A stretch of DNA of 64,000 nucleotides from Acidicapsa ligni (lineage in GTDB: Bacteria; Acidobacteriota; Terriglobia; Terriglobales; Acidobacteriaceae), in contig NZ_JAGSYG010000001.1 in the NCBI RefSeq assembly GCF_025685655.1, positions 930,001-994,000 on the forward strand, given 5' to 3'. The notes beneath the pieces were generated by a model. That model was given only the letters and a program-made list of their open reading frames with translations, was not told where the DNA came from and did not search any database. Positions 1 to 9,824 of the stretch are shown here, one piece after another. Within the stretch, counting starts at the first letter, position 1. Every line of letters begins with the position of its first letter. Both the position numbers and the translations under genes were made by a program.

Positions 1-36
1 CATCCCTGCGTTGTTTCATCGCGCCAGGGGTGGGGT
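1..36. repeat. Truncated copy of a hairpin repeat
   Basis: The window opens inside a hairpin-like sequence: CATCCCTGCG (1-10), a spacer, then GCCAGGGGTGGGG (23-35). A closely similar hairpin lies at 12799-12838. The left arm is cut by the window edge. It is probably the terminator region of an upstream gene or a small dispersed repeat. Only two copies were seen. Confidence 0.4.
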
Positions 37-73
37 TAAACTAAGCTGATAAGCAGCCGTCTCAATCTTTCGT

Positions 74-1285
74 ATGCCAATAAATCTGCCCCGAGTAGCG
101 TACTTTCCTGACTCCTTCCATGAGGTCAACGGGGTTGCGCATACCAGCCGCCATTTCGAGGCTTTCGCACGGCGCGGCAACCTGCCCTTCCTGTGCATTC
201 GCGGCGGTGACCGCAGCGAAGCCTTGATCGAAGACGGCAATGTCTGGACGCTTGAACTTCCGCGCGGCATCTTCTCCTTCGCACTCGAAAAAGATCTTCG
301 CTTCGACCCCGCGTTCCCGCGCCATATTCCCATCATCGGAGAGGTCCTCGACCGCTTCCGTCCCGACCTCATCCACATTACCGGCCCCAGCGAAGTAGGC
401 ATGCTGGGCGCAGGTCTCGCCTACCACCGCGACCTGCCGCTCGCCGCCTCCTGGCATACGAATGTGCATGAATATCTCGCCCGGCGCTCCGACTGGCTTC
501 TGCGCCTGCTTCCCGAGCGCCACTCCTTCACCGCGGGCAAAAAGATTGAGAACGTAACCCTTGCCACCGCTGCCCGTTTCTACGCGCTTGCCAAGGTGTT
601 GTTCGCGCCCAATATCGAGCTCTGCAAACTACTCGAATCCTCGACCGAACGCCCCTGCCATCTCATGCCGCGCGGCGTCGACACCGAACTCTTCACGGCA
701 GCCCGCCGCAATCGCGCAGCGGATGACACAGCCTTCGTCCTCGGTTTTGTCGGCCGTCTTTCCGTTGAGAAAAACGTCACCCTGCTCGCCACGATCCATG
801 ACCAGTTGATAGCGCTCGGCCACACCAACTTCCGATTCCTCATCATCGGTCATGGGCAGGAAGAAGCCTGGCTGCGCGAGCGGATGACCAACGTAGAGTT
901 TGCCGGCGTTCTTCGCGGCGAAGAACTCGCCCAGGCCTATGCCAACATGGATCTCTTCGTCTTCCCGTCGCACACCGACACCTTCGGCAACGTCGTCCTC
1001 GAAGCGCTCGCCAGCGGCGTTCCAGCCATCGTCACTCCCGACGGAGGCCCCAGGTACATCGTGCATGACACTGCGAACGAAACCGCAACCGGCAGAATCG
1101 TCCCGGATGAGGGCTTTACAGAGTCAATAGCCGCGATTTTAAGCAGCCCCGCAACCCACAGCGCCATGCGTACAGCCGCCCGAGCCTACGCACTCACCGC
1201 CTCGTGGGATGCAGTCTTTGAAGGCGTCTACTCCGGCTATCAGGAAATTCTTCCCGCCAGCCATGAACTGGCCGCGGCCATTTAG
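74..1285 (+). CDS. GT4-family glycosyltransferase
   Basis: A 403-residue glycosyltransferase of the GT-B fold, family GT4, expected to transfer a sugar from a nucleotide donor to a lipid or glycan acceptor at the cytoplasmic face of the membrane. The N-terminal half (about 1-200) carries the acceptor-side Rossmann domain, with a short HITGPSE segment near 101. The donor-side domain begins with GFVGRLSVEKN (about 224-234). The usual EX7E motif appears as DX7E in TDTFGNVVLEALASG (about 301-315), so the first acidic residue is Asp instead of Glu. This resembles the MgtA/PimB mannosyltransferase branch. GDP-mannose genes lie at 56.6-59.8 kb but are not linked, so the donor is inferred only. No clear Shine-Dalgarno precedes the ATG. 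Confidence 0.85.
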   Translation: MPINLPRVAYFPDSFHEVNGVAHTSRHFEAFARRGNLPFLCIRGGDRSEALIEDGNVWTLELPRGIFSFALEKDLRFDPAFPRHIPIIGEVLDRFRPDLIHITGPSEVGMLGAGLAYHRDLPLAASWHTNVHEYLARRSDWLLRLLPERHSFTAGKKIENVTLATAARFYALAKVLFAPNIELCKLLESSTERPCHLMPRGVDTELFTAARRNRAADDTAFVLGFVGRLSVEKNVTLLATIHDQLIALGHTNFRFLIIGHGQEEAWLRERMTNVEFAGVLRGEELAQAYANMDLFVFPSHTDTFGNVVLEALASGVPAIVTPDGGPRYIVHDTANETATGRIVPDEGFTESIAAILSSPATHSAMRTAARAYALTASWDAVFEGVYSGYQEILPASHELAAAI

Positions 1286-1294
1286 CAGGCAAGA

Positions 1295-1330
1295 AAAAGA
1301 GGAACCCGAAAAACGGATTCCTCTTTTCTT
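1295..1330. terminator. Bidirectional intrinsic terminator
   Basis: A 14-bp stem (AAAAGAGGAACCCG at 1295-1308 with CGGATTCCTCTTTT at 1314-1327, one mismatch) and an A5 loop. The T-run on the + strand and A-run on the left arm let it serve both convergent neighbours, the GT4 gene and the GH13 gene. Confidence 0.8.
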
Positions 1331-1359
1331 TCGCGCTTCAATCCGCACTTCAATCGAAT

Positions 1360-3171
1360 CTACTCAACCTCACCGATATACACCCCAAACGGCGGCAACT
1401 GTACATTCTCAAGGCTCTCCGGATCAGCCACGCCTGGAGACTTCAGCAGCGTCTTTGCGTGATGGCCTGGCGTCTCGGAAGCACTCGTCGCGCCAAGATT
1501 CACCGTCTGCGGCTCAGCCGTGAAATTCACAGATACCACGACAGCCTGCTTCCCCGGCTCTTTGCGAAGCCAGCTCAGCACCTTCGTGTTCTCCGTATCC
1601 AGCATCACGTTTTCGCCATGAATGAACACCGGATTCGTCTTCTTCAACCGGATCAAAGACTCATACCAATTCAGCAGCGAGTCAGGATCGGCCTCTTCCG
1701 ACTTCACATTGATCGTGTCCTTGTTCGAAGGCACCGGGAGCCACGGCGCGGCCGTTGAAAAGCCAGCATACGTCGAGTCATCCCACTGCATCGGAGTGCG
1801 CTCTCCATCGCGTCCCTTGTTCTTTGGCCAGCCTGTCAGACCTACCGGATCTTTGACATCTTCCTTGCGTGTCGGCGGGGTCGTCTTCATGCCAATCTCA
1901 GCGCCGTTGTAGAACAACGCCGAGCCCCTGCTCGCAAACAGCATCGTCGAGATCACGCGTGTAATCGCCGTGTCGTGCACCCCATCGCCGTACCGGGCGT
2001 CGATGCGCGCATTGTCGTGATTGTCAAAAACCAGCAGCGGTATATTGCCGTCGATCTTCGTCTCAACGTCATTCAGCTTGCTGCGAAAAGTCGCCACGTC
2101 CAGCTTGTTGATGAAGCCAACCTGCGTATCCATCGGCAACTGAAATTCCGGTTTGTCCGTTGTCCCATACATCGCCAGCAGATCCTTGATCGTTGGTACA
2201 TACGTCTCGCCAATCATCACTCTGCGTCCGGGAAAGACATTCGGTTTCACACTGTCTTCCACCTTGCGGACATGCTCCACAACGCGATTGACCTCAGGCA
2301 GATTGTTGGTTCGCGCATCGTCCAGCGACACATCGCCATAGTCGTTGAGATAGGTCTTGCCGTCCTTGTCCAGCAATTCCTTATCGTCGATCCAGTTCGG
2401 ATCTTCAAACAAAGTAGTGATTGCATCGAAGCGGAACCCTGCAACACCCTTGTTCATCCAGAACTTCAAAATCCCATCGAAAGCCTTCTCGACCTCGGGA
2501 TTGTTCCAGTTGAAGTCCGGCTGCTGAATATAAAACTTGTGATAGTAGTACTGCCTTGTTTTCTCGTCCCACTCCCATGCCGAGTGGCCAAAGTCGGACT
2601 GCCAGTTATTGGGCGGCTCACCTTTACTCGTCGCTGTTTCGCCCTTGCCGTCTTTCCACACATACCAGTTGCGCTTGGGATTCTTCCGTGAACTGCGTGA
2701 CTCTTCAAACCACGCATGTTTATCCGAGGAGTGATTCATCACCATATCCATCACGATGCGGATATCGCGCTTCTTCGCCTCTGCCACCAGGCGGTCAAAG
2801 TCAGCCATGGTTCCGTACTGTGGATCGATGCCCTCGTAGTCCGAAATATCGTAGCCAAAGTCCACCTGCGGCGATGGATAAATCGGCGAGAGCCAGATCG
2901 CTTCGACACCTAGTTTTTGCAGATAATCGAGACGAGAAGTAATGCCATTCAGGTCTCCGATTCCATCTCCATTCGAGTCCTGAAAACTACGCGGATAGAT
3001 CTCGTAAATCACAGCGTTCTTCCACCAGTTTTCCAGGTCGGTAGAAGAAGTATGCATCGCAGAAGGCGCAGGATGAGGCGTCTGGCCCATCCCCGGCAGT
3101 GCCGCTAAACCCAGCGTCAGGACTGAGGAGAGTCCCAAGGCAAGGCCCGCGGTCAGATTCTTTTGATTCAT
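1360..3171 (-). CDS. Secreted GH13 alpha-glucosidase/amylase-type hydrolase
   Basis: A 603-residue glycoside hydrolase family 13 enzyme with an N-terminal signal peptide (hydrophobic core about residues 9-25). The TIM barrel starts at NAVIYEIYPRSF. The catalytic set is visible: nucleophile Asp249 in GFRFDA, acid/base Glu322 in IGETYV, and transition-state Asp386 in FDNHDN. The layout fits the oligo-1,6-glucosidase/alpha-glucosidase/trehalulose-synthase branch; exact specificity cannot be read from sequence. The frame opens 22 codons upstream, but the chosen ATG has GGAGG about 9 bases before it and starts a clean signal peptide. It likely acts on alpha-glucans in the periplasm or outside the cell. 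It is monocistronic, with terminators or gaps on both sides. Confidence 0.88.
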   Translation of the reverse strand: MNQKNLTAGLALGLSSVLTLGLAALPGMGQTPHPAPSAMHTSSTDLENWWKNAVIYEIYPRSFQDSNGDGIGDLNGITSRLDYLQKLGVEAIWLSPIYPSPQVDFGYDISDYEGIDPQYGTMADFDRLVAEAKKRDIRIVMDMVMNHSSDKHAWFEESRSSRKNPKRNWYVWKDGKGETATSKGEPPNNWQSDFGHSAWEWDEKTRQYYYHKFYIQQPDFNWNNPEVEKAFDGILKFWMNKGVAGFRFDAITTLFEDPNWIDDKELLDKDGKTYLNDYGDVSLDDARTNNLPEVNRVVEHVRKVEDSVKPNVFPGRRVMIGETYVPTIKDLLAMYGTTDKPEFQLPMDTQVGFINKLDVATFRSKLNDVETKIDGNIPLLVFDNHDNARIDARYGDGVHDTAITRVISTMLFASRGSALFYNGAEIGMKTTPPTRKEDVKDPVGLTGWPKNKGRDGERTPMQWDDSTYAGFSTAAPWLPVPSNKDTINVKSEEADPDSLLNWYESLIRLKKTNPVFIHGENVMLDTENTKVLSWLRKEPGKQAVVVSVNFTAEPQTVNLGATSASETPGHHAKTLLKSPGVADPESLENVQLPPFGVYIGEVE

Positions 3172-3348
3172 GGCGCATTTCCTCCGAGTGTCATCTGACG
3201 CTCGTTTCGGCCGCAAAAAAACGCAGTCCTTCGGCATCGGTATGACAGAGCCAAACCTAATACATCCGCACTATTGCTGTATATGTGTTTCGCCCGCAGC
3301 TTTGGAACAGGCTTGCGTGAGATCGAGAGATTTGCATTATGGAAGGAG

Positions 3349-5151
3349 CTACTGCTGGGCCGCCTTCTGTGTCTTGCCCAACCGGTCAAAATCCACGCCA
3401 AACTTCGGGTCTTTACGTGTCCCTTTCACGTGAATCGGTACATCCAGCCCCGCGCCATTCTTGCTCAGCAACTTATCCGCCGGCTTCAGCAAAAATCCCT
3501 TCCATCCGCCAATGACCTGGGATAGCGAAGCATCCAGCTTTGCATCTCCATCAAAGTCCAGCGAGCCAGCCTTCAGACCGTAAGTTCCATGCGCAACGAT
3601 CTGCGCTCCCGGAACCTGGTATTGAAGATCAGGCAACTGCAACATTCCGCCGCCCAGCTTGAAATGCCCCTGCATGTCAGAACGAACCGTCGTCGGATCG
3701 GTAGTCTTCACCTCGTCCGGCTTGCCCTGCCCGCGCAGGCTCAATTGCACAATCCGCCCCTGCATCTTGTCGTTGCTGAAGCGTGCTTGGCTCAGATGAA
3801 ACTGCCCATCCAGCAGCAGCTTGTCCCACACACTCGCCTCACCCGGCGGCAGATGGAAGCTGGTCGCGAGCGACAGGTTTCCCGTCATGAACGGTGTCTC
3901 CGACGAGGCGGAGATATGCAGAATATCCTCGATCCGTCCCCGGTCCACATTTACCTGCAGCGTGATGTCGTGCCCATGCACCTCCGGTACGCGAACCACC
4001 TTGCCGCGCGCCAGGATATGCGTATGCCCCAGCATCGCATCCACTGGTTCCAGCCACGTGTCTCCGTTCGTGCCATCTACCGTCGCATGAAAATGCGCCG
4101 TCAGCGGAACTCCCGATCCATCCGCAACGCGCTGCAATCGGAAGTCCGGCGTCTGCGTCTGGCCGTCCACTTCAATCTTGCGCAGGGTTCCTGAATAGTG
4201 GCCAGTCGAAGAGAGCATTCCGGCAATCCCCTTGATCGTGCTCAGGTCCGCATGGTCAAAGTGATAATCGCCCTCCACCGGCAACTCTCCAGGATCGCCC
4301 GGCACCCACGGCCCAGCCTTGCCCGTCGAGTGAATCAACCCCACCGGCTTGGCATTGGTCAACTCCACCGCAAACGAGATCGGACCACCGTTGTTATCCG
4401 GAAACAGCGTGGCCTTGGACAGGAAAAAATCCAGGGGAATCTTGCCCTTGTCCCGATCGCGCTGGCCCTTTTCGATAATCAGCTCTGCGTTCTGGCACTC
4501 GATCTGCTTCACTACCACACGCGGCAGTTTCAACCAGCTATTCGTCGCCGTCGGCTGAACAGGAGCCGGGGGTGCCTGTTCAGCTTGAGGCTGCGTCGCG
4601 GCATTCTCCGTACCGGCCGGGCCAGCCGCGTTGGGATTCAAACCAGCAGCCTGCCCTGCGCCTGCCGATTTGGACCCCGACAGATTGAGCCGGTCCTCTT
4701 TCGGAGGCAGCAACACCTTAACGCCCTCGACGTGGATCACATTCACCACAATCGGCTGCCCTGGAGAGATGTGCCACGAAGCATGAAAGCGCAGTTTGTC
4801 CACCACGATCCACGGACCCGTAATCCACGGCTGATTCGCCGCGCCATTGACGGCAATCGCATTCTGCTGCGCTTCCACCGGCAGCCAGATGCGCAAACTA
4901 CGCCCCTCCACCCAGAAGCCATCCAGCATCGAGACGCGGAAATCGCCTATCTCCACCTTGGAGTGGAAGCGCTTCTGCAGCGAATCCACCAGCGCCGCGC
5001 GCAGCATCGGCTCGGCCCGATGCAGGTAATAGTTCGCCACGCCGCACACGGCCAGCGCCAGCACCAGGGCTATGCCCAAACTCCACAACAGCCACTTCTT
5101 AACTCGACTTAAACGGCGCTTAGGCCGAACCTGCCCATCTGCATCCGTCAT
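3349..5151 (-). CDS. AsmA-like membrane-anchored protein
   Basis: About 600 residues. A basic cytoplasmic tail (RPKRRLSRVKK) is followed by one transmembrane helix (WLLWSLGIALVLALAVCGVA, about residues 19-40) and a long periplasmic domain that looks like the AsmA/TamB group of envelope proteins, which are thought to move lipids between membranes. A low-complexity Ala/Pro/Gln segment sits near residues 155-190. No catalytic motif is visible, as is usual for this group. The frame extends to an ATG at 5199; the internal ATG is preferred because GAGAG lies just upstream. The family call is by overall resemblance only. Confidence 0.6.
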   Translation of the reverse strand: MTDADGQVRPKRRLSRVKKWLLWSLGIALVLALAVCGVANYYLHRAEPMLRAALVDSLQKRFHSKVEIGDFRVSMLDGFWVEGRSLRIWLPVEAQQNAIAVNGAANQPWITGPWIVVDKLRFHASWHISPGQPIVVNVIHVEGVKVLLPPKEDRLNLSGSKSAGAGQAAGLNPNAAGPAGTENAATQPQAEQAPPAPVQPTATNSWLKLPRVVVKQIECQNAELIIEKGQRDRDKGKIPLDFFLSKATLFPDNNGGPISFAVELTNAKPVGLIHSTGKAGPWVPGDPGELPVEGDYHFDHADLSTIKGIAGMLSSTGHYSGTLRKIEVDGQTQTPDFRLQRVADGSGVPLTAHFHATVDGTNGDTWLEPVDAMLGHTHILARGKVVRVPEVHGHDITLQVNVDRGRIEDILHISASSETPFMTGNLSLATSFHLPPGEASVWDKLLLDGQFHLSQARFSNDKMQGRIVQLSLRGQGKPDEVKTTDPTTVRSDMQGHFKLGGGMLQLPDLQYQVPGAQIVAHGTYGLKAGSLDFDGDAKLDASLSQVIGGWKGFLLKPADKLLSKNGAGLDVPIHVKGTRKDPKFGVDFDRLGKTQKAAQQ

Positions 5152-5290
5152 TCGCCGCTCTCGCTTCCCGTTTCCAAAGGCATTCCAATAGGACGCCATC
5201 CACGGTCATTTGGCTGCTTTATGTGTGCCGCGGCAGGAAGTAACGCCAGCAGCATCAGTCAACATTGCGCAATATCGCCAAATCCGGCCC

Positions 5291-5893
5291 TTAAACCTCA
5301 ACCTGGTTCGATTTCGCCGCCAGATGCCGCAATAGTACTTCTTGAAACTGCGCCAGCCAAGTTGGGTGCGCAGGCCATGCTGGAGCCGTCACCAGCTTTC
5401 CATCCGTGATCGCATCTGTAACCTCAAGAGCCGCAAACTTTCCACCCGCCAGCACCACTTCCGGCGAACACGCCGGGTAGCAGCTTACCTGCTTGCCGCT
5501 GATCACCCCAGCCGCCGCCAGAATCTGCGCCGCATGGCAGATCGCCGCAATCGGCTTATCAGCCTTCACAAAATACCGCACTATCTCCAACACCTTTTCG
5601 TTCAACCGCAGGTACTCCGGAGCACGCCCACCCGGTATCACCAGCCCGTCATAGCTCTCCATATGCACATCCGCGAAGGTCGCGTTCAGTACAAAATTGT
5701 GGCCCGGCTTTTCCGAGTACGTCTGGTCGCCCTCAAAGTCATGAATCGCGGTGCGGACATGCTGCCCCTTTTTCTTGTTCGGACAAACCGCGTCCACAGT
5801 ATGTCCCACCATCTGCAACGCCTGAAAGGGAACCATCACCTCGTAGTCCTCAACGTAATCGCCAACAATCATCAGTAATTTAGCCACTGCCAT
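5291..5893 (-). CDS. DJ-1/PfpI family protein
   Basis: A 200-residue single-domain DJ-1/PfpI protein, a class I glutamine-amidotransferase fold whose members are glyoxalases, deglycases, chaperones or peptidases. The nucleophile elbow [10 protein letters not shown] places Cys119 next to His120, and an acidic partner is available at Glu15 or Glu18 in GDYVEDYE. The substrate is not predictable. The frame runs 81 codons further upstream with unrelated composition across the divergent GH28 promoter, so the ATG at 5893 with GGAG close upstream is taken as the start. It is divergent from the GH28 gene across about 100 bp. Confidence 0.85.
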   Translation of the reverse strand: MAVAKLLMIVGDYVEDYEVMVPFQALQMVGHTVDAVCPNKKKGQHVRTAIHDFEGDQTYSEKPGHNFVLNATFADVHMESYDGLVIPGGRAPEYLRLNEKVLEIVRYFVKADKPIAAICHAAQILAAAGVISGKQVSCYPACSPEVVLAGGKFAALEVTDAITDGKLVTAPAWPAHPTWLAQFQEVLLRHLAAKSNQVEV

Positions 5894-5996
5894 CGCTCCA
5901 TCCCCCTGCCACAGATCATAGCCCTCACCTGCAAGCGGTTGCGTGTCGTACAACACAATGCGATACAGTTGGATCGTCCATTTCAGGGGTGAAAAA

Positions 5997-7625
5997 ATGA
6001 GCATCAATCGTAGAGATCTAGTCACCTGGGCAGGCGCTGGTCTGGCCGCCACGCTCCCCGCGCTCGCCCAACCGCTGTCAGCATCCGCGTCAGCAAAAAC
6101 GGCAACTGCCTCAACGGCTCCCGCCAGCGGTTTCAACGTCCGTCATTTCGGCGCAGTTGGCGACGGCAAAAATCTCGACAGCAAAGCCATCAATGCCGCC
6201 ATTGAAGCAGCCGCAGACGCCGGTGGAGGCACCGTCTACTTTCCCGCAGGCGTCTATGCCAGCTACTCCATTCGCCTCAAGAGCCACATCACCCTCTATC
6301 TGGATCAAGGCGCGGTCATCCTCGCCGAGTCTACCCCGCATGAAGGCACAACCGGCGAAGGCTACGACGCAGCCGAGCCTCAGGGCGCATGGGAGCCCTA
6401 TCAGGACTACGGTCACAACCACTGGCACAACTCCCTCATCTGGGGCGAAAATATCCACGACATCGCCATCCTCGGCCAGGGACTCATCTGGGGCAAAGGC
6501 CTCAGCCGTGGCTGGGAAAAGCAACTCGACCTGCCCCTAAGCGGCAAGCCCGGCGTCGGCAACAAAGCCATCGCCCTCAAGAACTGCCACAACGTTCTCC
6601 TGCGCGATTTCTACATCCTGCAGGGCGGCTGGTTCGGCATTCTCGCCACCGGCGTCGACAATCTCACCATCGACAACCTCACCATCGACACCAACCGCGA
6701 CGGCATGGACATCGACTGCTGCAACAACGTCCGCGTCTCCAACTGCACCGTCAATTCGCCCTGGGACGACGGCATCTGCCCCAAAAGCTCCTACGCACTC
6801 GGTTATGCGCGCATTACTGAAAACGTAACCATCACCAACTGCTTCGTTACCGGCGGCTATCAACTCGGCAGCGTCATCGACGGCACGTGGAAAGAACACG
6901 AGCCCGGCCAGAAGGTCTACAAAAACGGCCGAATCAAATTCGGCACCGAATCCAACGGCGGCTTCCGCAACATCACCGTCTCCAATTGTGTCTTCGACAA
7001 ATCTCACGGCTTCATCCTGGAGTCCGAAGACGGCGCCATCTGCGAAGACATCACGCTCACCAACATCACCATGCGCGACACCGCGGGCTCGCCCATCTTC
7101 ATCCGCCTCGGCAGCCGTATGCGCGGACCTAAAGACGCAAAGGTCGGCTACATTCGCCGTCTCCTCATCAACAACATCTCCAGCTCCGGTGCCACCGTTC
7201 TTCCCAGCATCATCAGCGGCGTTCCCGGCTATGCAATTGAGGACGTGAAGATCAGCGATGTCTATCTTCATCAAGCAGGCGGCGCGTCGGCAGAGATGGC
7301 CACGCTTGACCCGCCTGAGAACGAAACCCAATACCCCGACCCGGAAATGTTCGGCGAAATCCCGGCCACCGGTTTCTTCCTTCGCCACATCAAAAATCTC
7401 GAAATGAGCAACGTCGAGATTGCGACGGAGGCACCCGACCCACGCCCCGCCTTCTGGCTCAAGAACGTCGATGGCGCAGACTTCTTCCGCCTTCGCGTCC
7501 CGCGCAACAATTCTACCGGCCCCACACCTGTCTTCGATCTCCGCCAGGTTAAGGACTTCCGCGTCTTCGGCAGCCAGTTCATCCCCGATTTCGCCAACGC
7601 AGACATCGAAACCAAAAAACTCTAA
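5997..7625 (+). CDS. Tat-exported GH28 polygalacturonase-like hydrolase
   Basis: A 542-residue GH28 pectin-active enzyme with a right-handed beta-helix fold. The N-terminus has a twin-arginine signal ([15 protein letters not shown]), so export of a folded protein is likely. The mature domain opens with [14 protein letters not shown]28 hallmarks are NRDGMDID (about 233-240), the SPWDDG acid pair (Asp257/Asp258) and [12 protein letters not shown]. The classical GHG motif appears replaced by GGYQLGS, seen in distant exo-acting or rhamnogalacturonase-type members. The start has AGGGG about 6-7 bases upstream; an in-frame ATG 54 bases earlier lacks the Tat signal at its terminus. Substrate: pectin or rhamnogalacturonan fragments, inferred. 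Confidence 0.88.
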   Translation: MSINRRDLVTWAGAGLAATLPALAQPLSASASAKTATASTAPASGFNVRHFGAVGDGKNLDSKAINAAIEAAADAGGGTVYFPAGVYASYSIRLKSHITLYLDQGAVILAESTPHEGTTGEGYDAAEPQGAWEPYQDYGHNHWHNSLIWGENIHDIAILGQGLIWGKGLSRGWEKQLDLPLSGKPGVGNKAIALKNCHNVLLRDFYILQGGWFGILATGVDNLTIDNLTIDTNRDGMDIDCCNNVRVSNCTVNSPWDDGICPKSSYALGYARITENVTITNCFVTGGYQLGSVIDGTWKEHEPGQKVYKNGRIKFGTESNGGFRNITVSNCVFDKSHGFILESEDGAICEDITLTNITMRDTAGSPIFIRLGSRMRGPKDAKVGYIRRLLINNISSSGATVLPSIISGVPGYAIEDVKISDVYLHQAGGASAEMATLDPPENETQYPDPEMFGEIPATGFFLRHIKNLEMSNVEIATEAPDPRPAFWLKNVDGADFFRLRVPRNNSTGPTPVFDLRQVKDFRVFGSQFIPDFANADIETKKL

Positions 7626-7701
7626 CAACGCATAACCCTTTGCCTCTAAAAACACGCTTTAAAAATAAGTGGATGCCCCAATCTGAACCGTGCCGTAATG
7701 T

Positions 7702-7726
7702 AACCGCGCAGTAATATCGCGCGGTT
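7702..7726. repeat. Intergenic hairpin AACCGCGC/GCGCGGTT
   Basis: An 8-bp inverted repeat with a short loop between the GH28 gene and the following gene. There is no T-tract, so it is only a possible transcript-end structure. The rest of 7626-7837 shows no gene. Confidence 0.4.
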
Positions 7727-7837
7727 CAGGCGGGGCAAACGCATCCCTACAATCCCCGATCAGGCAAAGTTCGATCTCAGAAATTACCCAGTTCAGACAT
7801 CCATCGTCAAAACGGTATACGCTGAGAAACAGAAGTT

Positions 7838-9058
7838 ATGCGCAAACCCTCCATCGCCGCACTATTCCTCACCGCCGCAATCCTCTCTGCCTCCCTGCTT
7901 CCAGCTCAGGCAGCCCAGACGGCCAGGGCGGCTAAGACAGCTCAGAGCAAAACTCCGCCCCCGGCCAAGCCAGCACAAGCAGCCAAGCCAGCCCAAAGCG
8001 CCAGCTCCAACGCGCAGCTCCTGCCCGCCGTCTTCTCCGGTTGGGAAGCAACCGGCGCCGCTGCTCCGCTCACCGATCCAGCCGCCCTCGACGCCGCCAA
8101 TGCCGTCGCGCTCAAGGAATACGGCTTCACCGACGGTCAGCTCTCGAACTACACCCGCAGCGGCGACACCATCAAGATCAAGGCCCTGCGCTTCACCGAT
8201 GCCAGCGGAGCCTACGGCGCATACACCTTCTATCGCCACACCGGTTGGCCCAAAGAACAAATCGGCACCGGCGCTGCCTCCGATCACAACCGCATTCTTT
8301 TCTGGGTTGGGAATGTCTTCATCGACGCGCAGTTCTCGCATCTCTCCGCCATGACCGGCTCAGAACTTCGCGATCTCGCCAGCAACATTCCCGTACCCGC
8401 CGGTACCAAGGCCCTGGCCCCGCCAATCCTCGGCAACATGCCGCAAAAGGACATCGACGGCCAGACCACGCACTATGCCATGGGCTCCGCCGGATATAAG
8501 GGTGCAGAGGGAACAGATGCCGTGTTGCCGCCCGATCTCGTCGGCTTTGATCGTGGAGCAGAAACTGCCACCGCCACGTACGCCCTGCGCTCCGGCCCTG
8601 CCGTTCTCACTCTCATCAACTACCCAACGCCCCAGATGGCAGCCGCAGAAGCCAAGGCCATCGATGCTTACCTCAAGGGCGGCAACAACCCTCAGCATCC
8701 CTTCACCAAGCCCTTGCAGGATTCCAACCCAGCCGCCCTTGAAGTCCGCCGCAGTGGGCCGCTCGTAGCCGTAGTCAGCGGCGATGCCATCCCCGACGAA
8801 GCGCATAAGCTCGTCTCTGCCGTCCACTACGAAGCCGACATGGCCACCTCCGTCCCCGGCAGCGGCGGCGATTCTGAAGTACAAAAGACCGCCAAGCTGC
8901 TCCTCGGCATCGTCTCTCTCGTCGTGGTCATGTTCCTCGCCGCCCTCCTGCTCGCCGTTTTCCTCGGAGGAGGCCGCGTAGCCTACCGCTTTGCCCGCGG
9001 CAAACCGATTTCTTCCCTCTATGACGAAGAATTCACTCGCCTCGACCTGAAAGATTAA
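7838..9058 (+). CDS. DUF6599-like secreted, C-terminally anchored protein
   Basis: A 406-residue protein of unknown function resembling the acidobacterial DUF6599 group. It has a signal peptide ending near PAQA, then an Ala/Lys/Pro/Gln-rich low-complexity linker (about 25-60), a globular domain beginning LLPAVFSGWEATG, and a C-terminal transmembrane helix (LLLGIVSLVVVMFLAALLLAVFLGG, in two overlapping parts, about 352-376). A short basic cytoplasmic tail follows. The topology suggests a domain in the periplasm tethered to the inner membrane. No catalytic motif is recognised. It is monocistronic. Confidence 0.7.
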   Translation: MRKPSIAALFLTAAILSASLLPAQAAQTARAAKTAQSKTPPPAKPAQAAKPAQSASSNAQLLPAVFSGWEATGAAAPLTDPAALDAANAVALKEYGFTDGQLSNYTRSGDTIKIKALRFTDASGAYGAYTFYRHTGWPKEQIGTGAASDHNRILFWVGNVFIDAQFSHLSAMTGSELRDLASNIPVPAGTKALAPPILGNMPQKDIDGQTTHYAMGSAGYKGAEGTDAVLPPDLVGFDRGAETATATYALRSGPAVLTLINYPTPQMAAAEAKAIDAYLKGGNNPQHPFTKPLQDSNPAALEVRRSGPLVAVVSGDAIPDEAHKLVSAVHYEADMATSVPGSGGDSEVQKTAKLLLGIVSLVVVMFLAALLLAVFLGGGRVAYRFARGKPISSLYDEEFTRLDLKD

Positions 9059-9255
9059 AAATCGATAGGGGATTTAGGGAAGCCTCGAATGTACTGTGGA
9101 AAAACCAGTACAAAACCCTAGTAAAACCAGCCCTAACCCGCAGGAAGACACAAAGTAAAAGGGGAACAAAGGGAGAAAGTCAAGTCCGATAATCCTTCAA
9201 ACGCGAACTTTCAAGTGGCTGATATGACAGTACTTATTTCCTGTGGGATTTTACC

Positions 9256-9284
9256 TTGACACCGCTGTTCCCCGCACCTACTAT
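9256..9284 (+). promoter_or_regulatory. Consensus sigma-70-type promoter of the small RNA
   Basis: A perfect -35 TTGACA (9256-9261), a 17-base spacer and TACTAT as -10 (9279-9284). Transcription should begin near 9291. No ribosome binding site or open reading frame follows; the next feature is a strong terminator. Confidence 0.7.
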
Positions 9285-9290
9285 GCAGCC

Positions 9291-9371
9291 AGAAAGTTCT
9301 GATGGCCTTGCCTCCGTTGGAACTGTTCTCCCTAAGGAAAGAGCCGCCTGTTTTCAGGCGGCTCTTTCTGT
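9291..9371 (+). ncRNA. Candidate small noncoding RNA
   Basis: A roughly 80-base unit bounded by a consensus promoter and an intrinsic terminator (9338-9367 stem, then a T-rich tail). Inside, AGTTC (9295-9299) can pair with GAACT (9320-9324), and GCCA (9288-9291) with TGGC (9302-9305), so alternative folds are possible. No start codon with a ribosome binding site is present. I do not recognise the family. Comparison with acidobacterial Rfam families would test it. Confidence 0.55.
9338..9371 (+). terminator. Intrinsic terminator of the small RNA
   Basis: A perfect 13-bp stem, AAAGAGCCGCCTG (9338-9350) and CAGGCGGCTCTTT (9355-9367), with a TTTT loop, followed by a T-rich stretch. Confidence 0.85.
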
Positions 9372-9400
9372 TTCCCTATTGGGTTTTTCCAGGCCCCCGC

Positions 9401-9429
9401 TTTACGCACATCGCCCATCCCTGTAAAAT
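9401..9429 (+). promoter_or_regulatory. Promoter of tRNA-Thr
   Basis: TTTACG (9401-9406), 17 bases, TAAAAT (9424-9429), about 15 bases before the mature 5' end of the tRNA. Confidence 0.5.
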
Positions 9430-9443
9430 CACCTCTGGAGTCC

Positions 9444-9519
<76 letters not shown>

Positions 9520-9581
9520 GATATAAGAAAACAGGCGGTTTCTGTAAGGAAACGGCCAATTATGCACCAATTGCGGTTCAA

Positions 9582-9627
9582 AAAAGCGGCAGAGCAACGG
9601 TCAAAAAACCGTTGCTCTACCGCTTTT
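9582..9627. terminator. Long hairpin downstream of tRNA-Thr
   Basis: A 20-bp stem with a single C-A mismatch (9582-9601 and 9608-9627), loop CAAAAA, A-run on the left and T-run on the right. It is a likely bidirectional terminator for the tRNA transcript. The remaining bases up to 9820 show nothing else recognisable. Confidence 0.75.
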
Positions 9628-9824
9628 CGCATTTACGCCTCAAGCAAGCTTGACGATCTCAAGAGTGCTTCGGCTTTTGTTATGCTCACGGACAAATCTC
9701 TCCGAGCCACGCAGCCGCTCGCCGCCCGAACCACCCTTAAAATTCAACACCCTAATCGTGTGCGCCAGCCCAAATTCTCGCGATTTTGCCTCAAATTCTC
9801 TCTCGGAACCAGATTAGGTACCAT

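Noticed and set aside
3424..3439. Second parS-like site (CACGTG core)
   Set aside because: Only 12 of 16 positions match the consensus and it lies within the AsmA-like coding sequence. The same holds for the site near 47468 in the AraC gene.
5894..6136. N-terminal extension of the DJ-1/PfpI protein
   Set aside because: It reads across the divergent GH28 promoter and Tat signal; composition is Ala/Asp-rich shadow coding.
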